This document shows positions 12,631-21,083 of a DNA stretch of 64,000 nt, in pieces (positions within the stretch are counted from its first letter, which is position 1; each line of letters begins with the position of its first letter). The stretch spans positions 85,607,406 to 85,671,405 of the forward strand of contig OZ023267.1 of NCBI GenBank assembly GCA_964006375.1, written 5' to 3'. The notes under the pieces are model-generated. The model did not search any database. It saw only the letters and a program-made list of their open reading frames with translations, and was not told the origin of the DNA. Both the position numbers and the translations under genes were made by a program. The DNA comes from Tillus elongatus. Lineage: Eukaryota; Arthropoda; Insecta; Coleoptera; Cleridae.

Positions 12631-13405
12631 TTATTTAATGTCTTTGGTGTTGACCCAGGAATTATGGGTCTGATCAAAACCGAGCCATTTCACATAGGAC
12701 TTGGTGCCTTTTTTTCTCAACACTCGTTCGATTAAATACATGTCAGAGGATAAAGTCTTTTGTAGTTCTTGCTCGTAAAACCCTCCGCTGATTGGCTTGC
12801 CTTGCATATCTTCTAGTAAATACGTCACTGGACTGCTGGGTTGCACCGTTGCGACCTTAAACAATTCTGCGGACCAGCGCGGTGTATATCTTTTCTCAAA
12901 TATGGTTTTTGCCTTGCTTATACGTACAAAATCACCCACTTTAAATTTTGTTTGTCCAGACACCTGTATAGTATTAGAGTATACCTGCTTACGAATAGCT
13001 GCTTCGTTTTTCCTAGTGACCTCCTGAGGTTTGACACCGGTGGTGCGATGAATGGTTGCGTTGTATGCAGCTGTGACATCAGGTAGAATATGTAGCCACT
13101 TGTAAGCACCAGACAAGTGAAAGTTTTTATATCTTCTCTTTCAACGTACGTATGACTCGTTCAACCATTGCTGCCTTCTTCACACTATACGTACTGTAAT
13201 GATTGATGTCGTGTTTGGTCATTAAGGCCTTTAATTTGGCGTTGTAGAACTCCTTGCCAAGATCAGAGTGTATGTGGAAAGGTGCAGTGCTGTTAGCTAA
13301 AATGTCAGCCATGGCTTTAGTCACCTCTTCGGCATTTTTAGATTTAAACGGACGCGTCCACACATACTTTGAAAAACGATTGATCACCACCAGAATGTAC
13401 TTGTA
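12631..13405 (-). pseudogene. Polinton retroviral-type integrase with chromodomain, truncated
   Basis: The minus strand encodes the second half of a DDE integrase. It has VINRFSKYVWTRPFKSK, the second catalytic Asp in HSDLGKEFYN, and the catalytic Glu in KKAAMVERVIRTLKEK, then an SH3-like region (FKVGDFVRISKAK) and a C-terminal chromodomain (YLIERVLRKKGTKSYVKWLG, then SWV). Such integrases join Polinton ends to host DNA. Three defects are visible: a 1 nt frameshift near 13120, and loss of both the N-terminal HHCC zinc domain and the first catalytic Asp, because the frame starts abruptly at about 13405 where the next gene ends. It cannot be active as it stands. Confidence 0.88.
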
Positions 13406-13406
13406 A

Positions 13407-14072
13407 TTAGTTTAAAAAGTTTTCACGATGATAGTCTGGAAACTCGTCCAAATCAATCTGCCGCAAGTCATCCAAACCTCTAATTATGGCGATGCTTGAT
13501 GGCGATGTTGGATTTAAAAGTATCCACTTGTCGTGTAAATCTTTTAGATTTTTGTCTATTTCACCCAACTTCTTCTTCGGCTTGTGGCTCTTTGACAGAT
13601 CGATATCTTTTAAAACTTGAGCTGTTATGGTCTTGGTTAAATTGTTCAATTTCTGTTCAAATTCGTTTTTCAAATCTTCCAACTCTGGCTTCTGCACAGC
13701 CTCTAGCAGTATGGTTATTAGTCTTTGTGTCACTTCATCTTTATTCTTCAGATATTCAGATTTATGTTTCTGATAGTCGTCCACCCACGCATCAACAAAT
13801 GTTTTAGTTTGTGTCACTTCATCTTTATTCTTCAGATACTCAGCTTTATGTTTCTGATAGTCGTCCACCCAGGCATCAACAAATGTTTTAGTTACGCCAT
13901 CTGTGGAATCGATAGGATTGGCGACGTTACACAATCTATGGCTTTGCACATCAAAATCACCACTTGCAGTTCTTGGGAAAATCTCTCGTTGAACCACTCG
14001 GCTATGTATAGAGCGGTTGTTGTTGCTGTTGTTGAAGTTTGCAGCAGTACGACCAAACTTGTCGATAGACAT
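13407..14072 (-). CDS. Fiber-like coiled-coil Polinton protein with internal duplication
   Basis: An intact frame of 221 residues. The N-terminal third carries GDFDVQSHRLCNVANPIDST followed by VTKTFVDAW. This RLCNVANP-x-V-TK-F pattern recurs in phage and virus fiber or receptor-binding proteins and in Polinton proteins, where it starts a trimeric stalk. The rest is strongly helical and charged (long heptad-like runs of E, K and L). A 28-residue unit, TKTFVDAW to DEVTQ, is present twice in tandem (residues 61-88 and 89-116), an exact 84 bp duplication apart from one residue. Its 3' end abuts the deleted integrase, so its own tail may be the result of the deletion. A structural fiber role is an inference. 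Confidence 0.55.
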   Translation of the reverse strand: MSIDKFGRTAANFNNSNNNRSIHSRVVQREIFPRTASGDFDVQSHRLCNVANPIDSTDGVTKTFVDAWVDDYQKHKAEYLKNKDEVTQTKTFVDAWVDDYQKHKSEYLKNKDEVTQRLITILLEAVQKPELEDLKNEFEQKLNNLTKTITAQVLKDIDLSKSHKPKKKLGEIDKNLKDLHDKWILLNPTSPSSIAIIRGLDDLRQIDLDEFPDYHRENFLN

Positions 14073-14104
14073 GATGAAACTGTGGATTAGCGTGTGCTAG
14101 CTCT

Positions 14105-15196
14105 TTATATCATGTGAGCCTCCTTCAGTTCTTCCAGGATTGACTGTATCTCATTGTTATGAGCATTATTGCCTGCAACTTTTAAAACCATCAGGAGTCG
14201 AAGTCTGTCAACCAGTTCGTTCACATCATCCCAGTACACATATTCTTTCTGTTTCTTAGTATGCAGCATGTATGGCATGCCACGACCTAAAGTTAACGAG
14301 GAAGATCGCGCACTAGAACCTGCTTGTTTTTCCAAAATTGGTTTTATCACCTGCTGATATTTAATAGAACTGTTTCTTATAACGTCTTCTTTAGGATCGT
14401 TCTCTTTTCGGTGCAAACTAGTAACTTCCATAATGTCTGCATAGTCACGTAAGGCTTGCAAATTTTGCATAGCAGCGAAAACAGGTTTTCTCAAAAATAT
14501 CAATTCCAACAGATGATTAGTGCCGTTATATCTTCTATCGCCAACCATAATCTGAAAGCTTTGTCTGTTGTTAGCATCTATGTTGACGATGAGAAATTTA
14601 ATAGGTTTGTTGCCGAGCATCCAAGTGTTGGTGGCTTTATCATAAGTAACACCATATATTGAATCACATGAATGATTATCTGTGAAATATTTATCAATAT
14701 AATATCTAACAACTATAGGATACGAACTTAACGCTTGTTTGTAAATGGCTTCTGGTGTATTTTCTGCAGCATCTAGTTATCTATAAGCTTTCGTCGTCCA
14801 TAATTCAGGTTCAGGTGTCTCTGCTTCCAACTCAAACGTTTCATCATCGCTAAGGAATGGAAATTCCTCCTTTGCTGCTGCTTCTGGTGCTGTTGCTGCT
14901 GCTAGTTGTGGTTTCACATCAACCTCAGATTTAATCGGCTGCTGCTGCTGCTGAGCTGTTTGAGCAGAGGCCAACGCGGTGACTGTTGTGCTTTTCGATA
15001 TATCACTCAACGGTTTTAACAGGGGCTTATATAAAAGCTGTAACGTTTCATCCGTCTCTGTTTTGTCCAGTTTCACAGCTAAATATTTGTTTAGAATTAC
15101 CTTTGATAAATCGGCTATTTTACGTTTGATATTTGGTGGCTGTGTTGATAGTTTAGTCGGGCGAGGACGACTTTTAGATTTTTTCGCCATGCTCAC
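14105..15196 (-). pseudogene. Conserved Polinton-associated protein, split by one TAA
   Basis: Two pieces in the same frame are separated by a TAA at 14777-14779. The first (140 codons from 15196) has a basic start (MAKKSKSRPRPTK), a glutamine run and an acidic end. The second continues through YYIDKY and IYGVTYD, then NKPIKFLIVNID, and ends with YWDDVNELVDRLRLLM followed by an HNNEIQSILEELKEA helix. That C-terminal pattern is widespread in arthropod Polinton-linked hypothetical proteins, as I recall. Its function is not established. It lies just downstream of the ATPase on the same strand (41 bp gap) with a TATATATTTAAA-like box about 50 bp before the start. One nonsense change is the only break seen, so inactivation looks recent, unless the two halves are separate proteins. 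Confidence 0.6.
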
Positions 15197-15236
15197 AGTA
15201 TGTTGAACACATGAAGACTAACACACACGCGTCAGT

Positions 15237-15932
15237 TTAAATATATATAAAGTGATCGAAGCCTTTGCGATATCGTCCTTTTGCTAAATCACAATCTTTA
15301 ACAATCACCATCACATCATGCTTGGTCTGCCAACATTCACCACACAGTGTCTTGAACTTTTCAAAAGTCATATCAGTGGTCACATGATCGTCGTACACAT
15401 GTTTAAGATTTGTTTCGTCCTGTTTGAATAACACCACAACGTTTGCGTTGTCACGCACCAGTTGTTTTGGTACTTTGCTATATCTCTGACAAAGATAGAA
15501 GGAATCAATGTTTTTATGCCGGCCTATGCAAAAATACGCTTTTATTTTATTATGCTTGTCACACGTCACATCGTCAAAGATAAAGATTGAGTTGCCCAAG
15601 GCATCTGCTGGATCTAAGATTTCATCGTTTTCACTATACGGATAGTAACCAACATCTTTTGTACCAGCCAACACATCCTCTAATATCTTGTATTTCGGTT
15701 GATACAACGACTTTGAATACAGATACACGTTTGCAAACTTTAAACCGTTTGCTTCAAATAATAAACTCAGTATGACATTTGTTTTACCGCATCCACTTGG
15801 ACCACATATCAAACAGCGCACCGTGTCGGGTAACAGAAGACCGTGTCTGTCTTGTGTAGCTGTTTCCACACGAACAACATCGTCCAAGTTTGTAACTGGT
15901 AAGGTTGCTGTTGTGTGTTTTACGATACGCAT
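15237..15932 (-). CDS. FtsK/HerA-type (A32-like) genome-packaging ATPase
   Basis: An intact 231-residue frame. Walker A is GPSGCGKT (residues 44-51) and Walker B is SIFIFDDV (about 115-122), followed by a CIGRHKNIDSFYLCQRY segment that fits the arginine/sensor region of A32-like ATPases. In Polintons, adintoviruses and nucleocytoviruses this motor drives DNA into the capsid. Length and motif order match Polinton ATPases. It is divergent to the PLA2 gene, with starts 55 bp apart. A TATTTATA box lies about 37 bp before the ATPase ATG on its strand. No lesion is visible. Confidence 0.93.
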   Translation of the reverse strand: MRIVKHTTATLPVTNLDDVVRVETATQDRHGLLLPDTVRCLICGPSGCGKTNVILSLLFEANGLKFANVYLYSKSLYQPKYKILEDVLAGTKDVGYYPYSENDEILDPADALGNSIFIFDDVTCDKHNKIKAYFCIGRHKNIDSFYLCQRYSKVPKQLVRDNANVVVLFKQDETNLKHVYDDHVTTDMTFEKFKTLCGECWQTKHDVMVIVKDCDLAKGRYRKGFDHFIYI

Positions 15933-15986
15933 CGTTAACTAGACTAACACCATCCTGTTTGCTGTAAGTATAAATACTGGTGATTA

Positions 15987-16808
15987 ATGTTGGTATTTAA
16001 GGGTGAAGGTCTCGTCAACACACTCATCTACAAACTGCCTGTTGAGTTACACATACCAGGTTATCAGTTTTGTGGGCCGGGCACTAAACTTAAAGAACGT
16101 CTTGCCAGAGGTGATCAAGGTATAAATCCTTTAGATCGTGCCTGTCGCGACCATGACATCGCCTACTCTCAATCAAAACAGTTGAGTGACAGGCATCGAG
16201 CAGACGAAGTGTTGGAACACCGAGCCAAGGAACGAATCAAGTCGACGGATGCAAGTTTTGATGAAAAGGTTGCCGCTTGGAGTGTAGCAAAAACAATGAA
16301 AGTTAAACGAAAACTTGGTATGGGTGTGAACAAATGCAGAAAAGCTAAGAATGCTGGTGCTGGTAAGAGAAAAGTTGGTGGCAAGGTGCCGTTTAAAAAC
16401 ATACTGGGTTTAATGCGAGGCGCTATCAATGTGGGTGAGCAACTGCCATCTCTGAAAAATATGCTACATGTAGCGAGAAAAGTCATCAAAAATGCTGGTG
16501 GTCGCAAGAAAGTTAAGGTACCTCGTGTTATTCCTATACCTAAAAGCGGAGGCTTCCTGCCACTGTTACCTCTGATATTTGGTGGACTATCTGCGCTAGG
16601 AGCTCTGGGTGGTGGTGCCGCAGGCATTGCCAAAGCCGTGAACGATGATAAAGCAGCCAAACAAAAATTGGAAGAGGCAAAACGTCACAATCAAACAATG
16701 GGGGCCATTGCTGTGGGTAAGAGAGGCAGTGGTGTGGGTGACGGTGTGTTCATTAAGAAACAACGTAGCGGCTATGGTTTGTATTTACACAAGCCAAAAA
16801 ACGTGTGA
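15987..16808 (+). CDS. Parvovirus-type phospholipase A2 fused to pX-like basic capsid-accessory protein
   Basis: An intact 273-residue frame. The calcium-binding loop is YQFCGPGT (residues 26-33) and the catalytic His-Asp lies in DRACRDHDIAY (H56, D57). This is the signature of virion-associated PLA2 domains such as that in parvovirus VP1, which open endosomal membranes. Residues 80-170 are very basic (KRKLGMG, KKVKVPR). The C-terminal third, IPIPKSGGFLPLLPLIFGGL, is a hydrophobic glycine/alanine-rich segment like adenovirus pX and its Polinton counterparts, followed by a helix and a GYGLYLHKP end. The intact active site suggests constraint or youth. Its neighbours are the ATPase (divergent) and the protease (stop overlaps the next frame). 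Confidence 0.88.
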   Translation: MLVFKGEGLVNTLIYKLPVELHIPGYQFCGPGTKLKERLARGDQGINPLDRACRDHDIAYSQSKQLSDRHRADEVLEHRAKERIKSTDASFDEKVAAWSVAKTMKVKRKLGMGVNKCRKAKNAGAGKRKVGGKVPFKNILGLMRGAINVGEQLPSLKNMLHVARKVIKNAGGRKKVKVPRVIPIPKSGGFLPLLPLIFGGLSALGALGGGAAGIAKAVNDDKAAKQKLEEAKRHNQTMGAIAVGKRGSGVGDGVFIKKQRSGYGLYLHKPKNV

Positions 16809-17161
16809 CACCTTTACCAGCAAGACCTCTAACAAATGTAGATCTTGTCAAGTGTGCTGGTAAAATGAAAATCCCATATTTTAGAGGTGTATACATGCGA
16901 GATGAGGTACCTTGCAATGGACCACGTAAAAATGAATCGTTTATCATGCATTTGCAAACAAACAAGGAGCCAGGCAGTCATTGGGTTGCTGTGAGAAAAC
17001 GTGATGACATCGTCGAGTACTTTGACTCGTATGGAAACTTGAAGCCTCCTGTGGAGCTGCAACGTTACCTTAAAGACTATTCCATCTTGTATAATCATGA
17101 TGTGTATCAAGCATATAATACTTTTAATTGTGGTCACTTGTGTTTAAAATTTTTGGAATAA
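16805..17161 (+). CDS. Adenain-like cysteine protease (C5/Ulp1 fold); start codon uncertain
   Basis: The frame encodes about 118 residues with the three catalytic positions of adenovirus-type proteases: His in GSHWVAVR, Asp in EYFDSYGN, and Cys in FNCGHLCLKFL at the end. The N-terminal ARPLTNVDLVKCAGKMKIP stretch also fits Polinton PRO. In viruses of this group the enzyme matures the capsid. The length is typical and no internal stop is present. The oddity is the start: the expected Met before RPLTN is missing. Only a GTG (16805, overlapping the previous stop) or an internal ATG (16865) is available in frame. Either the start has mutated or a non-ATG start is used. Confidence 0.85.
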   Translation: MTPLPARPLTNVDLVKCAGKMKIPYFRGVYMRDEVPCNGPRKNESFIMHLQTNKEPGSHWVAVRKRDDIVEYFDSYGNLKPPVELQRYLKDYSILYNHDVYQAYNTFNCGHLCLKFLE

Positions 17162-17193
17162 AAGACTCAAACAGTAGCTTGTGTGTATCAGTC

Positions 17194-17973
17194 ATGTCGC
17201 TAACGTTTGAGTTGAAAGGCTCTACATCCTCCCTGTCATTGGAAATATTTCCTCCGATAGTGTTGGACCCACGGTTTGATCATTCGTTGGCACTCTCAAA
17301 TTTTTACACCTACAACACCATAGTAAACATAGAGGCCGGCTGTAATAAGTTGCATTTTTATTTTACACTCGAAGCCAAACCGAAGAAAAACGGTGTGCTA
17401 CAAGAAATAATAATTCCTAATGGAGCTTATGAAATTAGTGATCTGGAACGATGTATCCAAAACGAAATGGCTCGTATCTATCTCAAGTTGAATAAGTTGC
17501 CTGCGAGTGCTGGTGTCGCAGATGCAAGTAAACTGTTTACTTTGAAAGCCAACAACAACACTTTGAAGTTTGAGATACAGTGCAAGTACGACATTGATTT
17601 GACAAAGGATGCCTCAATAGCTCATCTCTTGGGTTTTTACTTACACAGATCTCTCATTATGGATGAGGTGCACGAATCAGATTTACCTGTGGAGATTGTT
17701 AAAGTGAAAACGATCCGTTGGGAGTGTAACATAGTGAGCGGATCTTACCACGATGGCAAACCGACCCACACGCTATATGAGTTTGCTCCGATGGTTGATC
17801 CAGGGTATGCAATCGACATAAATCCTCACAGTAAACTGTTTATACCTGTCAACACACGCATCATTTCCCATATAAATGTAAACATCCTCGATCAGAATGC
17901 AGTGCCTGTGAACTTTCAAGGTGAAGAGATCATCGTGATATTGCAATTGAGCAAGACACCGGCGGTATGTTAG
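17194..17973 (+). CDS. Polinton minor capsid (penton-like, single jelly roll) protein
   Basis: An intact frame of 259 residues from ATG 17194. It has the Polinton penton pattern: FPPIVLDPRFDHSLALSNFY near the start, YNTIVNI, then IIIPNGAYEISDLERCI and the late VDPGYAIDINPHSKLFIPVN. The C-terminus alternates beta-strand-like hydrophobics (HINVNILDQNAVPVNFQGEE). Penton proteins occupy capsid vertices. It follows the protease by 32 bp and its stop overlaps the start of the next small ORF, as expected for a compact late operon. An upstream extension to 17128 exists only without an ATG, so 17194 is preferred. No lesion is visible. Confidence 0.85.
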   Translation: MSLTFELKGSTSSLSLEIFPPIVLDPRFDHSLALSNFYTYNTIVNIEAGCNKLHFYFTLEAKPKKNGVLQEIIIPNGAYEISDLERCIQNEMARIYLKLNKLPASAGVADASKLFTLKANNNTLKFEIQCKYDIDLTKDASIAHLLGFYLHRSLIMDEVHESDLPVEIVKVKTIRWECNIVSGSYHDGKPTHTLYEFAPMVDPGYAIDINPHSKLFIPVNTRIISHINVNILDQNAVPVNFQGEEIIVILQLSKTPAVC

Positions 17974-18182
17974 TTATAAATAACAGTGACGACGGCGAGC
18001 AACAGCAGTCAGTATCTTCGTTACCTGCATCACAGACGGTTCTATCCTTGGAGAACGTACAGTTTCTAAAATCATTGGGTTATAATGTTGAGCAAACTAC
18101 ATATCTTCGCAGACCCCGTGCACGACGAGTCCATCAGAGGAGAAGAAGTACACACGTACGCTCCGCAAACCAGATCATTTGA
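17967..18182 (+). CDS. Small ORF between penton and major capsid genes
   Basis: A 71-codon frame from ATG 17967 that overlaps the penton stop. The first 45 residues are acidic and Q/S-rich, ending LENVQFLKSLGYNV. A short protein ending in a similar FLxSLG motif precedes the major capsid gene in other Polintons, as I recall. The last 30 codons overlap the capsid gene in another frame and are arginine-rich, so they may be an overrun caused by a lost stop. Uncertain. Confidence 0.4.
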   Translation: MLVINNSDDGEQQQSVSSLPASQTVLSLENVQFLKSLGYNVEQTTYLRRPRARRVHQRRRSTHVRSANQII

Positions 18183-19354
18183 TTATAACGACACATGTGA
18201 GTTTGCCATCAACCAGCAAGATGTGTTTTACGATTGGTCTTCGGCAGCTCTCCTGATTAGCGGTACCACTGAGACAACGAGCACAACACGCGATGTGGCA
18301 GTAACAGCGAATGCGGCAGCTAATTTGTTCTCCTCTGTGGCCGTTGAGATGTGCAATCACATTATCGAACATGTTAGAAATCCTGACATCGTTACAGCAC
18401 CTTATTACAAGCAAACAGCGATGAAGCACGAGCTCTCATCCCAGCTGGCTGGTATCCGAGCGAAAGGAACACCATGGTGAAAAACAACAGATTTTGCTAT
18501 TGCCTACCGCTCAATTACCTGTGCAATATTTTCAAAGATTACCGAAGGGTGCTGTTTAGCCGTTTGCTGGTACGTATCACTCGCGGTCAAAACGATAAAA
18601 ATTGCTATATTCTGAGCGGTGCACAAGGGGCCGACAAAGCTATAAAGTTTAACATTGAACATATCGCATTGCAAGTCAAACACATCCATCCCAGTAATGT
18701 GATACAACAGCAGCTGTTGACATCGATCGCCCAAGATAAAAAGATTCTTATACCGTTTAGCAAATGGGAGATGTACGAATTACCGAATGTGAGTCATTCA
18801 AACAAGGACTTGTGGTCTGTGAAGACCTCTTCAAACACCGAACGACCTCGCTTTGTTATTGTCGTCTTTCAAACAGAACGCCACCACAATCCTAGAAAAG
18901 ATATCAATCAGTTTGATCATGTGAACGTTTGAGATGTAAGACTGCAATTCTGAATTCAAAACAAATACCCACCGAAGGTATGAATCTAAACTTTGAACAA
19001 GCAAATTATCTGGAAGCATATAGAAACATGATTGAATTTCAACGAGCATATCTCGGCAGAGAACCGCAGCCTACGTTGGATTACAAAGCTTTCGAAAACT
19101 ATCCCATGTTTGTGTTTGATTGTTCAAAGTATACGGATTCCATCAAACCGTCCACTGTCGATATCAAATTGGAGATGGAAAGTAATCAGAACTTCCCAGA
19201 TCACACCAAATGTTTCTGCATAATTATACATGATTGCATCATCGAATACTCTCCACTATCCAACGTTGTACGCTATATCATCCGAGTACAAGACCCCTAC
19301 CTCCACCCCCACCCCCACCTCTCTCTCTCTCTCTCTCTCTGCGGGGCTATATAA
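18085..19354 (+). pseudogene. Polinton major capsid protein (double jelly roll), broken
   Basis: Three consecutive frames together cover most of a Polinton major capsid protein. Frame one (18085-18480) has KLHIFADPVHDESI, EEVHTYAP and the AINQQDVFYDW strand. Frame two (about 18474-18932) has FKDYRRVLF, SKWEMYELP and a WSVKTSSNTERPRFVIVVFQ segment. Frame three (about 18945-19300) has the LNFEQANYLEAYRNM helix and VFDCSKYTDSIKPSTVDIKL, then IIIHDCIIEYSPLSNVVR. Breaks are a frame change with probable loss of some tens of codons at about 18475, a TGA at 18930, and a frameshift just after it. After about 19290 the frame runs into a CCCCCA/CT simple repeat, so the natural end is lost. Related C-terminal fragments occur at 33353 and 57713. 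Confidence 0.85.
19299..19343. repeat. (CCCCCA)n(CT)n simple repeat
   Basis: Short C-rich units followed by about 11 CT units, directly after the capsid gene. Confidence 0.85.
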
Positions 19355-19387
19355 GCCAAGATGGAAGTATAGTTGGGCAGTGTCAAG

Positions 19388-19876
19388 ATGAAGTTCGTCG
19401 TTGTCGACACTCACGGTTTCTGTCTGCCCGAGTTCACACCTAAAGAACTGGTGATATATAATGGGTATCAAACGGTGCATAATGTGTTTAAGCCGCCACA
19501 ACCAATGCGTTTTCTGTCTGGTGATGTAATCAAACAAGTCAAGTTTCTGCAGACCCGTCACCATTGTATCGACTATAATTATGGTACTGTTTATTTGGAA
19601 GAATTGCCAAATATCCTGGTGAATCATATCGTCGAACAACAGGTGGACAGAATCTATGTGAAATGTGAGAATAAACAGAGATTTCTGACACAGATGCTCC
19701 TCACTTGTGGCTACCGTGTGGACGTGATCAATTTGGAAACAAACGTGGATTGTCCTAAGCTGGTGCCAGACATTCCGATGTGTATGCATCACTCACCAGG
19801 ATACACTAGAAGCTGTATATGTAGCATAAATAATTGTATGTTGCTATTTCGTTATATTGTAAGCTTAATGCCTTAA
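19388..19876 (+). CDS. Conserved Polinton-associated protein of unknown function
   Basis: An intact 162-residue frame from ATG 19388, opening MKFVVVDTHGFCLPEF. It then has KELVIYNG, VFKPPQPMRFLS, HHCIDYNYG, RIYVKCENKQRFL and VDVINLETNVDCPKL, and a His/Cys-rich end (CMHHSPGYTRSCICSINNC). The start VVDxxGF, the FKPP and the conserved HH are shared with hypothetical proteins found widely in arthropod genomes beside Polinton genes, as I recall. The early Asp after a beta strand and the HH motif would fit a nuclease-like fold, but that is only a guess. No lesion is visible. Confidence 0.6.
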   Translation: MKFVVVDTHGFCLPEFTPKELVIYNGYQTVHNVFKPPQPMRFLSGDVIKQVKFLQTRHHCIDYNYGTVYLEELPNILVNHIVEQQVDRIYVKCENKQRFLTQMLLTCGYRVDVINLETNVDCPKLVPDIPMCMHHSPGYTRSCICSINNCMLLFRYIVSLMP

Positions 19877-19973
19877 TAGAATTGTAAATTATATATTGCT
19901 TTTTTTGTGCTAGTACCCTCACAATCCTTAAAAATAGTAAATAAAACACATGTGTTCATTTTATATATTTATA

Positions 19974-20411
19974 TTAGCAAACACGTTTGCGATACATGTG
20001 CAGAGAAGTGCTATATTTAAAACAAAAGTACATCAACATGAATATGGTAAGACATGTAAGAAAGCCAGTGGCTATAAACACAAAAATATACTTTGAAGTG
20101 AACAGCTGGGCGTCAGTCAACACAAGTGTTCTCCAATCAGATGTCTCACCACGGCTGCCATTATCAAACAGAAACATAACTCTGTAATGCACCACATCAG
20201 ATGACATGCTTTTGGATGACATGTTGTACGTTGCAAGCGGTATGAGGTCATCGTTGTGTAGATATATTGTTTTTGTAAGAGCTGACCATATCATGCAGTC
20301 ATCGGTGTCAAAACAAATTCGTACTTTTGCTACATTGGGTGGTTTATGAATATACAACACATTCTGACACAGTGCTGTTAAGATGATGAAACCTGCTTTA
20401 AAAGGAACCAT
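19974..20411 (-). CDS. Small type I membrane protein of the Polinton accessory block
   Basis: An intact 145-residue frame. The N-terminus (FKAGFIILTALCQNVLY) looks like a signal peptide. Residues 107-131 form a strongly hydrophobic transmembrane helix (IFVFIATGFLTCLTIFMLMY), followed by a short basic tail (MYRKRVC). The about 85-residue outer part contains two or three cysteines and is beta-rich. This layout is that of a small virion or cell-surface glycoprotein, but I recognise no family. It is the last gene of a minus-strand block that converges on the structural genes. The absence of stops in an otherwise decaying region is notable. Confidence 0.55.
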   Translation of the reverse strand: MVPFKAGFIILTALCQNVLYIHKPPNVAKVRICFDTDDCMIWSALTKTIYLHNDDLIPLATYNMSSKSMSSDVVHYRVMFLFDNGSRGETSDWRTLVLTDAQLFTSKYIFVFIATGFLTCLTIFMLMYFCFKYSTSLHMYRKRVC

Positions 20412-20479
20412 CGCGAATGTTACGGATGTCTGTGAATACTTGCTCTTGAGCGTAGTGCAAACACTCCAACATGTAATAT

Positions 20480-21050
20480 TTAAATGCTGGTGTTACGGTG
20501 TCGAGTAAAGTTTTTATAGTTTGGATGGTCTGCCGTACATTGATGTCCCACTTCCAGATCGTTTAATATTTCCACTATGTTTTCCATAAAACACGTGTAA
20601 GTCCATGCAAAGTGTGATTCTTTCAGATAGTCCAGTCTGGATTTAACCAATACCTCAAGTCCAAGTAGCTGTTCCACACACTCTTCGTTCAAAAATAGAT
20701 GCATAGATGTGAAACCGTTATCGATGCACAGGGCTTTTTCACTTAGTACGTTTGAATAGGTTATGCACTATAAATCTGTTAGTTGGTTCGTCTTCACCTT
20801 TAAGATATTTTCTACACAACTCACGTATGATGTCTAGGAAATTTTAAAAATCCCACTCTTCTAAAGCCAAATATTGGTTTTCGTCATCCAGCGACAACGG
20901 GTTGACAAATTTCACAACATTTGTAAAGTCGTTTCTTGCACTTATGCCGGTAATCCATTCCAAGAATCGTCTAACAGTGAAAGTGGTTTCCATCAACAGC
21001 CTGTCGTCAGCTTGATACTTGTTAAATAATACTCTTGTTAATACAATCAC
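20480..21050 (-). pseudogene. Unknown Polinton accessory gene, broken
   Basis: On the minus strand, coding starts near ATG 21050 (VLTRVLFNKYQADD, TFTVRRFLEWITGI). It meets a TAA at 20844, continues in frame with DIIRELCRKYLKGEDEPT, then changes frame near 20740 to LCIDNGFTSMHLFLNEECVE and ends at 20480 after HPNYKNFTRH. Composition is that of an ordinary soluble helical protein. I do not recognise it. At least two breaks. Confidence 0.45.
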
Positions 21051-21083
21051 AAGTGGACATGTTTACACAAACTCGTTGACGTT

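Noticed and set aside
15969..15976. TATAAATA as the promoter of the plus-strand PLA2 gene
   Set aside because: It lies only about 11 bp before the ATG, too close; on the other strand its spacing to the ATPase start is suitable.
16169..16660. 163-residue minus-strand frame opposite the PLA2 gene
   Set aside because: It is the shadow of a well-supported gene with clear PLA2 motifs; its own sequence is proline/alanine-rich with no recognisable features.
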